A DNA stretch of 64,000 nucleotides from Leptotrichia sp. oral taxon 847 (GCF_001553645.1 NZ_CP014231.1:1736001-1800000); one strand, 5' to 3'; shown: positions 8,975 through 18,259, counted from the first letter of the stretch. Notes: generated by a model from the sequence alone, not told the origin. Made by a program: numbers and translations.

Positions 8975-9901
8975 TTATTTTAAAGCGACAAAATGTGTGT
9001 CAGTCAATTTTTTCAAATCAGAAACTTTTCCATTTTTGTCGTAAAAATTTTTTTTATTTTTTTGATATTCCTCTTCAATTTTTTTTCTTTTTAACGCATT
9101 TTCTAGCCGCTTTTCAGGATGAATTTCAGGAATCGCAGCAATCAATCTTTTCGTGTAAGGATGTTCTGAAAAGTCATAAATATCAGTTTTTGTCCCAGTT
9201 TCAACAAATCTTCCGCTATTTAAGATGTAGATGTAGTCGCACATATGTTTTACAACCCCAAGGTCGTGCGAGATGAATAAATAGCTCAAATTATACTGCT
9301 TTTGAATATCTTTCATATAATTTAGTACTTGCGCTTGAACCGATAAATCCAGTGCAGAAACGGGTTCATCAGCGATTATAAGCTGTGGCTTTGTTGCAAC
9401 CGCTCTTGCAATTCCGATTCTTTGACGCTGTCCTCCTGAAAATTCATGTGGATACTTGTAGAGTGCATCTTCAGAAAGTCCTACAATTTCCAGCAATTCT
9501 AAAATTTTTTTCTTATTTTCTGTTTCACTCAAATTTTCAAAATTTTTTAGTGGTTCACTTATTATGTCAATTATCCTTTTTTTTGGATTGAGGCTTGATA
9601 GAGAGTCCTGAAATATCATTTGAATATTTTTACTGTATTCATTTTTTCTATTTCTAAATTTTCTGTCAATCTCTTTGCCTTTGTAAATAATTTTTCCACT
9701 TTTAATTTTTTCAAGTCCAATTATCGCTTTTCCAATCGTGGATTTTCCCGAGCCAGATTCTCCCACCAGTCCATAAGTTTTTCCTTGTTCAATTGTAAGC
9801 GACACCCCATCAACAGCATAGATGTGGTCGACAATTTTATTAAAAAATCCGCTGCGGATTGGATAATGAACTTTTAAATTTTTTACTTCAAGAAAACTCA
9901 T
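8975..9901 (-). CDS. oppF: Oligopeptide ABC transporter ATPase (OppF type)
   Basis: The 308-residue ATPase has Walker [14 protein letters not shown] (about residue 46), the signature [15 protein letters not shown], Walker [15 protein letters not shown] and the H-loop SHDLG. The C-terminal oligopeptide-transport extension starts around residue 235 ([19 protein letters not shown]). Its place beside oppD with separate genes is typical of DppF/OppF. The last 50 residues are Lys-rich and less conserved. It works as a heterodimer with OppD to power import. Confidence 0.93.
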   Translation of the reverse strand: MSFLEVKNLKVHYPIRSGFFNKIVDHIYAVDGVSLTIEQGKTYGLVGESGSGKSTIGKAIIGLEKIKSGKIIYKGKEIDRKFRNRKNEYSKNIQMIFQDSLSSLNPKKRIIDIISEPLKNFENLSETENKKKILELLEIVGLSEDALYKYPHEFSGGQRQRIGIARAVATKPQLIIADEPVSALDLSVQAQVLNYMKDIQKQYNLSYLFISHDLGVVKHMCDYIYILNSGRFVETGTKTDIYDFSEHPYTKRLIAAIPEIHPEKRLENALKRKKIEEEYQKNKKNFYDKNGKVSDLKKLTDTHFVALK

Positions 9902-10084
9902 ATTTTTTCTCCTTAATTTCTTTTACTTGATTTTATTTCAATTTATACTCAAACCTATCCAAAATTGAAGTATTAAAAATTATATAAACTTAGGGTTTGT
10001 ATAAAATGGTCATAGTTTTGAGTTCTGTTTTAAATCAGTTTCACTATACTTTATTTCAATTTAATTTTCTTTAATTTATTCAAT

Positions 10085-11083
10085 TTATTTTAATTCAAAA
10101 TTTTTATAGCAAGTACATCTCACAAAATGGTTTTTAGAGATTTCGTGCAATTTTGGATTTTCTTCATGTTCACTTTTATCAACCCACGGAATTCTATCCG
10201 CAAATCGGCAGCCTTTTCTATTTATTTTTTTTAGCGACGGTACATTTCCATAAATCACATGAAGTTTTTCATTTTCTAAGTCCAGTTGTGGAATGGAGTT
10301 AAGAAGCGACCTTGTGTAAGGGTGTTTCGGATTTTTAAATAATTCGATAACATCAGCAATTTCCACAATTTCTCCCGCATACATGACAGCAACTCTATCA
10401 GCCATCTGTGCAACCACTCCCAAATCGTGTGTAATCAGTATAATTCCAGCATTCATTTCATTTTGAAGAGATTTTAATAAATCTAATATCTGTGCCTGAA
10501 TTGTTACATCCAGTGCTGTAGTTGGCTCATCAGCTATGACAATCTGTGGTTTGCAGGAAAGTGCAATTGCAATCATAACTCTTTGTCGCATACCTCCGCT
10601 AAGTTCGTGTGGAAATTGTTTTGCAACTCTTTTGTAATTATTTATCCCAACTTTTTGCAGTAAATCATAAACTTTCTTTTTTCTTTCTTCTTTTGTAAAA
10701 TTTGTGTGGTAAATAAGACTTTCCTCAATTTGATTTTCAATTTTCATAAGCGGATTAAGTGCAGATAATGGATCTTGAAAAATCATTCCAATATGTTTTC
10801 CCCTTATTTTATTAAATTCTTCCTCGTCGATTTCTAAAAGATTTTTACCTTCGAAAGTTATTTTTCCACTAGATTTAGTATTAATCGGATTATGAAGTCC
10901 CACGATGGAAGTAGCAAGAGTACTTTTCCCACACCCAGACTCCCCAACAATCGCCAAAACTTCATTTTTTCTAAGTTCAATCGACACATCATCAACAGCA
11001 GGAAAATATTTTTCATCAATCCGAAAACTTGTAGTCAAATTTTCTATTTTCAAAAGTATATCTTGTTCAGTCAAATTTTTCAC
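10085..11083 (-). CDS. oppD: Oligopeptide ABC transporter ATPase (OppD type)
   Basis: The 332-residue protein is the first gene of the opp operon. It shows Walker A GESGCGKSTLATS, signature ELSGGMRQRVMIAIAL, Walker B PQIVIADEPTTALD and the C-terminal oligopeptide extension (HPYTRSLLNSIPQL). In many OppD/DppD proteins this extension has four cysteines; here GCRFAD and VRCTCY keep some, but the middle positions are replaced by PWVDKSEHEENP, so a metal-cluster role looks doubtful. A 183-base gap separates it from oppF. A promoter is predicted upstream. Confidence 0.92.
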   Translation of the reverse strand: MKNLTEQDILLKIENLTTSFRIDEKYFPAVDDVSIELRKNEVLAIVGESGCGKSTLATSIVGLHNPINTKSSGKITFEGKNLLEIDEEEFNKIRGKHIGMIFQDPLSALNPLMKIENQIEESLIYHTNFTKEERKKKVYDLLQKVGINNYKRVAKQFPHELSGGMRQRVMIAIALSCKPQIVIADEPTTALDVTIQAQILDLLKSLQNEMNAGIILITHDLGVVAQMADRVAVMYAGEIVEIADVIELFKNPKHPYTRSLLNSIPQLDLENEKLHVIYGNVPSLKKINRKGCRFADRIPWVDKSEHEENPKLHEISKNHFVRCTCYKNFELK

Positions 11084-11120
11084 TTCCTTTCGATAAATAA
11101 AATTATATTTACATAATATG

Positions 11121-11149
11121 ATTATAACATATTTTTATATTTTTACTAA
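11121..11149 (-). promoter_or_regulatory. Predicted sigma-70-type promoter for the opp operon
   Basis: On the minus strand a perfect TATAAT (11126-11121) is preceded at 17 bases by TTAGTA (11149-11144), a weak -35. The next gene on that strand is oppD, starting at 11083. The -10 is strong; the -35 match is only partial. Confidence 0.5.
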
Positions 11150-11156
11150 CTAAAAT

Positions 11157-11616
11157 TCCTTCAAAAAATAACGATACCTTTTATACAGTAATAAAATTTA
11201 AGTCGTCAGAGCATTTTTGTAAACTAAAAAATCATTTTACTACGACTAAGTTTTTATCAGTACAAAAAAAGTCAATGTTTTATCTCTGTTAGTTAGGAAA
11301 TAAAAAGATTAGATTAAAAAAAAGTATAAAATTAAACAAAGAAACAAATAAATTAAACAGAGTAAAGCATTCAGGGATAAGTAAAAATTTCTATTTATTT
11401 TAAGTTTATTATTCAACCCATAGGGTTACTAAAATAATTTTTTCTTTTTTAAGCAGAAGTGCTCATCGCCGCACCCCTGCACCCCGGCTAGTCTTCGACA
11501 TTTTTATGTACTGCCAAAAAACTCGCTTTCGCTCAGACAGTTTTGTCAGCACATAAAAATGCTCCGACGGTTTAAATTTTACTATTATACAAAAGGTGTC
11601 GTGATTTTTTTGGAGT
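11157..11616. repeat. Gene-free element with about 60-base imperfect inverted ends
   Basis: Sequence at 11157-11220 reappears inverted at 11549-11616 with about 80 percent identity by eye (for example ACGATACCTTTTATACAGTA against the complement of ACTATTATACAAAAGGTGTC). The ends enclose about 330 bases with no convincing reading frame. Inside, a second strong hairpin lies at 11497-11563. The layout resembles a small non-autonomous mobile element (MITE) or a decayed insertion. No target duplication was identified with confidence. Confidence 0.55.
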
Positions 11617-11667
11617 AAAGACGATTGTTTGAACGAAGTGAGTTTCGGCTTTACTTCAAAAAAATTC
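11603..11667. repeat. Hairpin repeat with GAACGAAGTGAGTTT loop
   Basis: The arms near 11603-11621 and 11647-11667 (TTTTTTTGGAGTAAAGAC and GGCTTTACTTCAAAAAAA) pair well. The loop carries GAACGAAGTGAGTTT, which is an inverted, slightly diverged copy of the loop of the hairpin at 11497-11563 (AAACTCGCTTTCGCTC). This suggests a repeat family with a recurrent loop module. It partly overlaps the right end of the larger inverted-repeat element. Confidence 0.5.
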
Positions 11668-11686
11668 TTAGACGAGCGTGGGGATT

Positions 11687-11717
11687 ATAAGGGGAAATGG
11701 CGGTCCTTTCCCCTTAT
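11687..11717. terminator. Perfect 11-base-arm hairpin
   Basis: The arms at 11687-11697 and 11707-11717 (ATAAGGGGAAA / TTTCCCCTTAT) are perfect complements around a 9-base loop. Downstream is an A-rich run on the plus strand, so a terminator would work best for minus-strand transcripts. No gene reads directly into it from the right, so it may instead be part of the repeat block. The rest of 11720-11839 holds nothing I recognise. Confidence 0.45.
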
Positions 11718-11839
11718 GTAAAAAAATAAAAAACTATACTAATCAAAATAACATCTTGTAATCAAAAATAAATTGAAAAATACTGAACTTATAAATTACC
11801 TCTAAAATTTTTACTCTATCTTAAAAACAAAAATTATAA

Positions 11840-11868
11840 TTGTAAAAATTTTCCATAAATGATATAAT
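11840..11868 (+). promoter_or_regulatory. Predicted promoter of the polyamine genes
   Basis: TTGTAA at 11840-11845, a 17-base spacer and TATAAT at 11863-11868 with an upstream TG (TGATATAAT, extended -10). The first gene, speD, starts about 60 bases downstream. Confidence 0.65.
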
Positions 11869-11930
11869 TTTTATAAAATTTAAAAAAGAACTAATTTTTA
11901 GAAAATAGATGAAAAAGTCGAAGGGAAGTG

Positions 11931-12767
11931 ATGAATGAGTTGGAAAATAAAATTAAATTATACGGATTTAATAATCTTACAAAAACACTTAGCTTTAATA
12001 TTTACGATGTCTGTTATGCCAAAACGGAAAGGGAGCAGAAAGATTATATTGCTTATATTGACGAGCAGTATAATTCTGATAGGCTCACAAAAATTTTGAT
12101 AAATGTTGCTCAGATGATAGGAGCTAAGGTGTTAAATATTTCAAAGCAAGATTATGAACCGCAGGGAGCTTCTGTCAACATCTTAATTGCAGAAGCTAGA
12201 ATTAATTCTGCAAACATTGATAAATCATGTAATCGAGGAAAGCCTTTTTTTGATGAAAATAAAGATTTAAAAATTAAAGATACGGATACGGTTCACGCAC
12301 ATTTGGATAAAAGCCACATTACAGTGCATACTTTTCCTGAGTATCACCCGGATAATGCAATTTCTACTTTCAGAGTGGATATAGATATAGCAACTTGCGG
12401 CGAGATTTCTCCACTGAATACCTTGAATTATTTGATTGACAGTTTTGAATCTGATATTATTACAATAGACTATAAAATAAGAGGTTTTACTAGAGATATT
12501 TCAGGTAAAAAATTTTTTACCGACCACAGCATTACTTCCATTCAGGATTACATTGATCCTGACAAATTAAAAATTTACGATGCAATTGATGTAAATGTCT
12601 ATCAGTCCAACATTTTTCACACAAAGATGCTCATAAAGGAAATTGAGCTTCAAAATTACCTTTTTAATCGTGATGTTTATGAAATTCCACCACGAGAAAG
12701 ACTCGAAATAATAGATAGTTTGAGAAAAGAAATGATAGAAATTTACAGCGGAATGAATATTTATTAG
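11931..12767 (+). CDS. speD: S-adenosylmethionine decarboxylase proenzyme, E. coli type
   Basis: Makes decarboxylated AdoMet, the aminopropyl donor for spermidine synthase. It is made as a proenzyme and cuts itself before a serine that becomes the pyruvoyl cofactor; the matching motif [11 protein letters not shown] lies near residue 122. The length (278 residues from the ATG at 11931) fits the long bacterial class found in E. coli rather than the short Bacillus/archaeal class. The AAGGGAAG ribosome site just upstream supports ATG at 11931 (GTG at 11928 is also in frame). It is followed after 46 bases by speA. Confidence 0.93.
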   Translation: MNELENKIKLYGFNNLTKTLSFNIYDVCYAKTEREQKDYIAYIDEQYNSDRLTKILINVAQMIGAKVLNISKQDYEPQGASVNILIAEARINSANIDKSCNRGKPFFDENKDLKIKDTDTVHAHLDKSHITVHTFPEYHPDNAISTFRVDIDIATCGEISPLNTLNYLIDSFESDIITIDYKIRGFTRDISGKKFFTDHSITSIQDYIDPDKLKIYDAIDVNVYQSNIFHTKMLIKEIELQNYLFNRDVYEIPPRERLEIIDSLRKEMIEIYSGMNIY

Positions 12768-12813
12768 AAATTATTTTAGTAAAGAATAGATAAAATACGG
12801 AGAAAACAAAAAA

Positions 12814-14280
12814 ATGAAAAAGAATATTGATTTAAAAAGGCAGAAAAAAACTGTACTTTTTGATGCGCTAAAAGAACACTTAAATAATAGAGTGGTAAGA
12901 TTTGATGTGCCAGGACACAAAGGTGGACGCGGAAACAAAGAATTTAGAGATTTTATTGGGATCCATGCCATGCAAATGGATGTCAATTCTATGAAGCCGC
13001 TGGATAATTTGTGTCATCCAACTTCCGTCATAAAAGAAGCACAGGAAATAGCAGCTGAAGCTTTTGGGGCAAAAGAAGCCTATTTTATGGTAAGCGGAAC
13101 TACAGGAGCAGTACAGGCGATGATTATGTCAACTTGCAGAACTGGCGATAAGCTTATAATTCCTAGAAATGTCCATAGAAGTGCCATAAATGCCATGGTT
13201 GTCTGCGGTGCAGTTCCAGTTTATATAAATCCTGGACTAAATAAAAAATTGGGAATTTCACTTGGAATGTCGATAAAAGATGTGAAAAAGGCAATTAAAG
13301 AAAATCCTGACGCAAAAGCAATTTTAGTAAATAATCCAACTTATTACGGAATTTGCTCGGATCTAAAATCTATTGTGAAACTGGCACACGAAAATGGGAT
13401 GTATGTGTTAGTTGATGAAGCGCACGGAGCACATTTTTCCTTTGATGAAAATTTACCAATTTCAGCTATGGAAGCGGGAGCTGATATGGCAGCAATAAGT
13501 ATGCACAAAACAGGTGGTTCTCTTACACAGAGCTCCATTTTGCTGAGTGGAGAGAAAATTAATGCCGATTATGTGCGAAAAATAATAAATTTGACTCAAA
13601 CTACAAGTGCTTCGTATTTACTTATGGCTTCACTTGATGTAGCAAGAAAAAATCTTGTCATAAACGGTCGAGAATTATTTGAGAAAACTGTAAAATTTGC
13701 TGAATACGCACGAAGTGAAATTAATAAATTGGGCGGTTATTATGCTTATGGGAAAGAACTTATTGACGGAGATGCAGTTTTTGACTTTGACACAACTAAA
13801 CTATCCGTTTATACAAAAGATATTGGACTTGCGGGAATTGAAGTTTATGATATTTTAAGAGATGAATATGGGATTCAGATTGAACTTGGAGATTTGGGGA
13901 ATATTTTGTCGATAATTACTGCGGGAGACAGAGGTCTTGAAATCGAGCGGCTTATTTCCTCACTTGCAGAAATTAAACGTTTGTACTCAAAAAATTCCGA
14001 AGGGATGTTTGACCACGAATATATAAATCCAAAAGTTGTCATGACTCCTCAAGATGCCTTTTATTCTGAAAAAGAAATGATTCCAATTTTAGATAGCGTT
14101 GGAAGAGTGAGCGCAGAATTTGTAATGGCTTATCCACCAGGAATACCAATTTTAGCACCTGGAGAAAAAATTACTGACGAAATTATCAGGTATATTTCTT
14201 ATGCAAAGGAAAAAGGCTGTCTTTTGACGGGAACTGAAGATATGCATGTCGACAAAATAAATGTGGTTTTGAAAAAATAA
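12814..14280 (+). CDS. speA: Orn/Lys/Arg decarboxylase, probably arginine decarboxylase
   Basis: A PLP-dependent fold-type I decarboxylase of 488 residues, the short form common in Firmicutes. The cofactor lysine is in SMHKTGGSLTQSS (about residue 230), with VDEAHGAHF upstream binding the pyridine ring nitrogen. The C-terminal domain keeps the AYPPGIPILAPGE motif. Substrate cannot be read with certainty from sequence; the nearby speD, speE and agmatinase argue for arginine (giving agmatine), with lysine or ornithine as alternatives. Confidence 0.88.
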   Translation: MKKNIDLKRQKKTVLFDALKEHLNNRVVRFDVPGHKGGRGNKEFRDFIGIHAMQMDVNSMKPLDNLCHPTSVIKEAQEIAAEAFGAKEAYFMVSGTTGAVQAMIMSTCRTGDKLIIPRNVHRSAINAMVVCGAVPVYINPGLNKKLGISLGMSIKDVKKAIKENPDAKAILVNNPTYYGICSDLKSIVKLAHENGMYVLVDEAHGAHFSFDENLPISAMEAGADMAAISMHKTGGSLTQSSILLSGEKINADYVRKIINLTQTTSASYLLMASLDVARKNLVINGRELFEKTVKFAEYARSEINKLGGYYAYGKELIDGDAVFDFDTTKLSVYTKDIGLAGIEVYDILRDEYGIQIELGDLGNILSIITAGDRGLEIERLISSLAEIKRLYSKNSEGMFDHEYINPKVVMTPQDAFYSEKEMIPILDSVGRVSAEFVMAYPPGIPILAPGEKITDEIIRYISYAKEKGCLLTGTEDMHVDKINVVLKK

Positions 14281-14325
14281 TTTTTATAAAATAACAAACA
14301 ATAAAAGAAAAGGAAGTGAAATTAA

Positions 14326-14853
14326 ATGTTCAATAGATTTAATAAATTTTTTGACTATCTTTTATTTATAGAAGGAGGTTATTCCAATAATCCTTACGAC
14401 AAAGGTGGTGAAACAAAATACGGAATAACAAAAGAAACTGCCAGAAGTTATGGATACAAAGGGGAAATGACAGATTTGACAAAAGCTCTTGCACAAAAAA
14501 TTTATGAAAAGAAATATTACAAAGCTTATAAAATTGACAAAATTAAAAATGATAAAATGGCTCTTAGTATCTTTGATTTTGTCGTAAACTCTGGAAAATA
14601 TGGAATAAAAAAAGCGCAGGAAGCTATAAATAAAGTTTATAAAAAAAATGTTTTAACAGCCGATGGAATAATAGGTCTTCAGACAGTCAAATATTTAAAT
14701 TTGGTAAATTCTGAAAAATTTTTATCAGAATATCATAAATTGCAAATTGAATACTATAATGCAGTTGTTAAAAACAATCCTAAGCAAAAAGTATTTCTGG
14801 CTGGATGGCTAAACAGAGTGAAAAGAAAAGAAAATTATTTGAAAAATGTATAA
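14326..14853 (+). CDS. GH108-family muramidase (endolysin-like)
   Basis: The 175-residue protein matches the glycosyl hydrolase 108 / peptidoglycan-binding 3 arrangement: an N-terminal muramidase part with the catalytic glutamate in FIEGGYSNNPYDKGG (E near residue 16) and YGITKETA, then a C-terminal part (about 85-165) with NVLTADGIIGLQTV. The family includes phage endolysins and secreted autolysins. No signal peptide is visible and there is no holin or other phage gene around. It sits between speA and speE in the same direction, with a good ribosome site (AGGAAGTG). Confidence 0.85.
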   Translation: MFNRFNKFFDYLLFIEGGYSNNPYDKGGETKYGITKETARSYGYKGEMTDLTKALAQKIYEKKYYKAYKIDKIKNDKMALSIFDFVVNSGKYGIKKAQEAINKVYKKNVLTADGIIGLQTVKYLNLVNSEKFLSEYHKLQIEYYNAVVKNNPKQKVFLAGWLNRVKRKENYLKNV

Positions 14854-14908
14854 AAATGAAAAGAAAAGTAAAAAAAATGAAAGTGAAAAAAATTGAAAAG
14901 TAAACAAA

Positions 14909-14946
14909 GAAAGGAGCTTGTATAATCTAACTATATTATACAAGGA
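14909..14946 (+). promoter_or_regulatory. Hairpin between two ribosome sites ahead of speE
   Basis: Perfect 10-base arms (CTTGTATAAT at 14917-14926, ATTATACAAG at 14935-14944) enclose an 8-base loop. A strong AAAGGAG lies immediately before the stem (14909-14915) and a weaker CAAGGA overlaps its 3' arm, six bases before the speE ATG at 14953. Folding would hide the near site and bring the far one closer to the start. This could tune translation; no direct evidence. Confidence 0.45.
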
Positions 14947-14952
14947 AAAACT

Positions 14953-15798
14953 ATGGAACTTTGGTATACTGAAGAACATACGAAAAATGTCCGTTTTTCA
15001 ATAAAAGTTGACAAACAGCTAGTTAGTTTTAAAAGCGAGTTTCAAAGAATAGATATTTTTGAATCGAAGGAATTTGGGAGATTTTTAACATTAGACGGAT
15101 TTATGATGCTCACAGAAAAAGATGAATTTATTTACCACGAAATGATAACTCATGTTCCAATGGCAGTCAACCCAAGTGCAAAAAAAATATTGGTAATCGG
15201 CGCTGGGGACGGCGGAACAGTAAGGGAGCTTGTAAAATATGACCACATTGAAAAAATAGATATGGTTGAGATTGATAAAGCCGTAGTTGATCTGTGTCGA
15301 AAGTTTTTGCCATCAACTGCTTGTAAATTGGACGATAAAAGAGTGAATATCTACTACGAAGACGGTTTGAAATTTGTCCGTTCAAAATATAACGAATACG
15401 ATATTGTAATTGTCGATTCCACAGATCCTTTTGGGCCTGGAGAAGATTTATTTACAAGGGAGTTTTATGGAAATTGTTTTAATGCGTTAAAAGACAATGG
15501 AATACTTGTCAATCAGCACGAAAGTCCTTATTATGAAGCTGATGCAATTGCATCAAAAAGAGCAAATAGACAATTAAGAGCTGTCTTTCCATTTGCAACA
15601 GTTTACCAATTGCACATTCCAACATATCCATCAGGACACTGGCTTTTTGGATTTGCTTCAAAAAAATATAATCCAGTAATCGATTTAAGAGCTGATATTT
15701 GGAACAATTTTGGAATAAAAACAAAATATTACAACACAGAACTTCATAAGGGAGCTTTTGCACTTCCAAATTATGTAAAGGAACTGATTAGTGATTAG
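14953..15798 (+). CDS. speE: Spermidine synthase
   Basis: The 281-residue aminopropyltransferase makes spermidine from putrescine and decarboxylated AdoMet. Motifs: the N-terminal beta domain (LWYTEEHTKNVRFSIK), the glycine-rich site VIGAGDGGTVRELVKY (about residue 77), the VEIDKAVVD acidic residue and the catalytic aspartate in IVDSTDPFGPG (about 155). The length and order are normal. It completes the speD-speA-speE group and has a hairpin in its leader. Confidence 0.94.
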   Translation: MELWYTEEHTKNVRFSIKVDKQLVSFKSEFQRIDIFESKEFGRFLTLDGFMMLTEKDEFIYHEMITHVPMAVNPSAKKILVIGAGDGGTVRELVKYDHIEKIDMVEIDKAVVDLCRKFLPSTACKLDDKRVNIYYEDGLKFVRSKYNEYDIVIVDSTDPFGPGEDLFTREFYGNCFNALKDNGILVNQHESPYYEADAIASKRANRQLRAVFPFATVYQLHIPTYPSGHWLFGFASKKYNPVIDLRADIWNNFGIKTKYYNTELHKGAFALPNYVKELISD

Positions 15799-15915
15799 TT
15801 AATTTTAAAAGTATTTTAGACTTAAAAAATAGAGAGTAAAATAAATTTTGAGTTGAAATTATGGGAATAATAGTGTATTATATTTGTATAATTTAATTTT
15901 AAAGGAGAGTTTACA

Positions 15916-16917
15916 ATGAGTAAAAAATATAGTGTAGCAGTCGTAGGAGCGACTGGATTAGTGGGAAGAACTTTTTTAAAAGTGCTAACAGAGAGAAATT
16001 TTCCAGTGGGAGAATTGTATCTTTATGCGTCAGCCAGATCAGCAGGGAAAAAAGTTAAGTGGAACGGGAAAGAATACACAGTTATCGAGCTAAAAGATGA
16101 AAATATAAGAGATGACATAGACGTGGCTCTGTTTTCTGCAGGTGCTAAAGTTTCGCATGAATTTGCACCAAAATTTAGAGATAAAGGTAGTGTAGTAGTG
16201 GACAACAGCAGTGCTTGGAGAATGGACAAGAACATTCCGTTAGTAGTGCCAGAAGCAAATCCAGAAGCATTAGAAAATCATCCAGGGATTATCGCTAATC
16301 CAAATTGTTCAACAATTCAAGTGATGCCAGTACTAAAAGTGTTACAAGAAAAATACGGATTAAAAAGAGTAATTTATTCAACTTACCAAGCTGTAGCAGG
16401 TTCTGGTCAAAAAGGACTTGACGATTTGGAAAATAATTTAAAAGGAAAACCATCAACAAATTATCCACATCAAATCGCTTTTAATGCACTACCGCACATA
16501 GATGTATTTCTGGATAACGGATATACAAAAGAAGAAGAAAAAATGATAAATGAAACTAGAAAAATCTTAAATTTACCAGATTTAAAAGTTACAGCAACTT
16601 GTGTGAGAATTCCAGTTAAATTTGGACACGGAGTATCAGTAAATGTTGAATTAGAAAAACCTTTTGAACTGGCAGATGTCATAAAAGCGTTTGAAGAAAA
16701 AGAAGGAGTAGTCGTTCAAAATGATGGAAAAAATAATATTTATCCAATGCCAATAATCGCACAGGATACAGATGAAGTTTATGTTGGAAGAATAAGAAGA
16801 GATGACACCGTTGAAAATGGTCTTAATTTATGGGTAGTTGCTGATAATATAAGAAAAGGTGCCGCTACAAACACAATTCAAATTGCAGAAACATTGATAA
16901 AAGAAGGAAAATTATAA
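15916..16917 (+). CDS. asd: Aspartate-semialdehyde dehydrogenase
   Basis: Converts aspartyl phosphate to aspartate semialdehyde, feeding lysine/diaminopimelate, threonine and methionine synthesis. The NADP motif VVGATGLVGRTFLK is at residue 8 on; the catalytic cysteine is in NPNCSTIQ (about 130); the histidine motif RIPVKFGHG is at about 230. The 333-residue length is standard. It has a clear AAAGGAG ribosome site and appears to be a single-gene unit. Confidence 0.95.
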   Translation: MSKKYSVAVVGATGLVGRTFLKVLTERNFPVGELYLYASARSAGKKVKWNGKEYTVIELKDENIRDDIDVALFSAGAKVSHEFAPKFRDKGSVVVDNSSAWRMDKNIPLVVPEANPEALENHPGIIANPNCSTIQVMPVLKVLQEKYGLKRVIYSTYQAVAGSGQKGLDDLENNLKGKPSTNYPHQIAFNALPHIDVFLDNGYTKEEEKMINETRKILNLPDLKVTATCVRIPVKFGHGVSVNVELEKPFELADVIKAFEEKEGVVVQNDGKNNIYPMPIIAQDTDEVYVGRIRRDDTVENGLNLWVVADNIRKGAATNTIQIAETLIKEGKL

Positions 16918-17115
16918 AAATAAAAAAAGATAATGCAATGGAAATTAAAAAAAATTTTTTCAAAAGTACTCGTAAACTTAGTATTTATATCTTTTTGAAA
17001 AAAATTAGAAAACTAATAAATAATTAAAGAAAAATGTTGAAATTTTTTTGAAAATAGTGTAAAATAGTAATCGATGAAATAAAGCAAAACAAAAATGAGA
17101 AATTTAGGAGATATA

Positions 17116-17910
17116 ATGGCTAAAAAAGAAGAAAAAATTAAAAAAACAAAATTAACTTTAACTGACGAAGAAATAAAAGATTTAAATGAAGAAGGAATAA
17201 AAAATCTTTTAATCAATAAAGCAATTTTGGAAACAGCAAAAAAATATAAATTTACAGATGAAGAAAAAGAAGAATTTGAGTATTTTTATAAAAATGAAAA
17301 AAATAAATTCTTTATTGCAAAATTAATTGAAGATAAAATTGTAGTAAATGAAAACGATGTTACAGAAATTTATACTAAAAATAAAGCAAATTTCGATGCA
17401 CAAAATATCACATTTTCACAGGCAAAAGAAATTATTCAAAGAGATTTGTTAAACCAGCAGGTAGCAACTCTTGAAGCTGAAGAATTGGACAAATTAGTTA
17501 AAGAAATGGACGATAAAGTAGAAATTACAAAAGAAGAAATTTTATTTTCTAAAGGAAATTCAGAAATTTTAAAAACATTAATCGTTGGGAAAATAATTGC
17601 TAAAAAAATGGATGAAAAAAACTTTGAAGAAAAAAACAAAAAAGATTTTGCAATTATTAAAGATAATGTTTACATCAACTATTACTTGGATTTACAAGTT
17701 AGAAAAAATGTAAAAGTAACTCAAGAAGAAATTTCAGAAATTTATGAAAAAGAAAAAGCAAAATTAGGAAATGTAACTCCAAACAGTGCATACCAACAAA
17801 TTGCAAATGGTTTGTTAAATAACAAAGCAGTACAGGAAAGAAATAGCTTAATTGACCAAATTGCAAAAGATTATAATGTAGAAGAAGTTACAAAAGAATA
17901 TATTAAATAA
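17116..17910 (+). CDS. SurA-N-like / trigger-factor-like cytosolic protein, no PPIase domain
   Basis: The 264-residue, Lys/Glu-rich and mainly helical protein has two similar segments with the pattern 'VxVNENDVTEIYxKNK ... QAKEIIQRDLLNQQVATLEAE' (about 80-140) and 'VKVTQEEISEIYEKEK ... AYQQIANGLLNNKAVQE' (about 200-250). This pattern is typical of SurA/PrsA-type chaperone N-domains. No parvulin domain and no signal peptide are seen, so a cytosolic chaperone-like role is only a guess. The start is taken at ATG 17116, just after TTTAGGAGATATA; the upstream ATG at 17095 would swallow that ribosome site. A terminator follows. Confidence 0.6.
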   Translation: MAKKEEKIKKTKLTLTDEEIKDLNEEGIKNLLINKAILETAKKYKFTDEEKEEFEYFYKNEKNKFFIAKLIEDKIVVNENDVTEIYTKNKANFDAQNITFSQAKEIIQRDLLNQQVATLEAEELDKLVKEMDDKVEITKEEILFSKGNSEILKTLIVGKIIAKKMDEKNFEEKNKKDFAIIKDNVYINYYLDLQVRKNVKVTQEEISEIYEKEKAKLGNVTPNSAYQQIANGLLNNKAVQERNSLIDQIAKDYNVEEVTKEYIK

Positions 17911-17921
17911 TATAAAAAAAT

Positions 17922-17970
17922 AAACTATATCTAAAAGGCATTAAGCCAATTTTTAAGATATAGTTTTTTT
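17922..17970 (+). terminator. Rho-independent terminator
   Basis: The 11-base arms (AAACTATATCT at 17922-17932, AGATATAGTTT at 17956-17966) are perfect, followed by a T run to 17970. Confidence 0.85.
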
Positions 17971-18030
17971 ATTATTTAAGAGTGTTCATAATTTTAATAA
18001 TACATAGTGCAGAATAACTTTTTTTATTTA

Positions 18031-18059
18031 TTGCATAAAAATTAAATATGTGCTATTAT
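18031..18059 (+). promoter_or_regulatory. Predicted promoter of the thiamine operon
   Basis: TTGCAT (18031-18036), 17 bases, then TATTAT (18054-18059) with a TGC in front (extended -10). The TPP riboswitch begins about 45 bases downstream, as expected for its leader. Confidence 0.6.
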
Positions 18060-18103
18060 ATTAAGTGTAAATAAAATATAATAAAATTAAATAATAAAAC
18101 TAG

Positions 18104-18195
18104 TTACAAGGGAGTCAATAAATTGACTGAGAAAAGGATGTGAGCCTTGACCTTTTGACCTGATTTGGATAATGCCAACGTAGGAAGTAAGAAAG
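18104..18195 (+). ncRNA. TPP riboswitch (THI element)
   Basis: The conserved core is clear: an ACAAGGGAGTC-type start (18106), the GACTGAGAA segment (18125), CTTGACC...TTTGACCTGAT (18146-18164) and the closing GGATAATGCCAACGTAGGAAG (18167 on). It senses thiamine pyrophosphate. A hairpin terminator (18211-18243) follows, pointing to transcriptional control: with TPP bound the operon should stop. It controls thiD, thiE, thiC, thiS, thiF, thiG and thiH. Confidence 0.95.
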
Positions 18196-18210
18196 TTTAT
18201 TTTAGATTAC

Positions 18211-18243
18211 AAAGTATATACAAATTAGGTATATACTTTTTTT
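18211..18243 (+). terminator. Riboswitch terminator
   Basis: Arms AAAGTATATAC (18211-18221) and GTATATACTTT (18229-18239) followed by a T run. It lies between the TPP aptamer and thiD, so it is the likely expression platform. Confidence 0.8.
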
Positions 18244-18259
18244 GTATTTGGAGGAAAAT

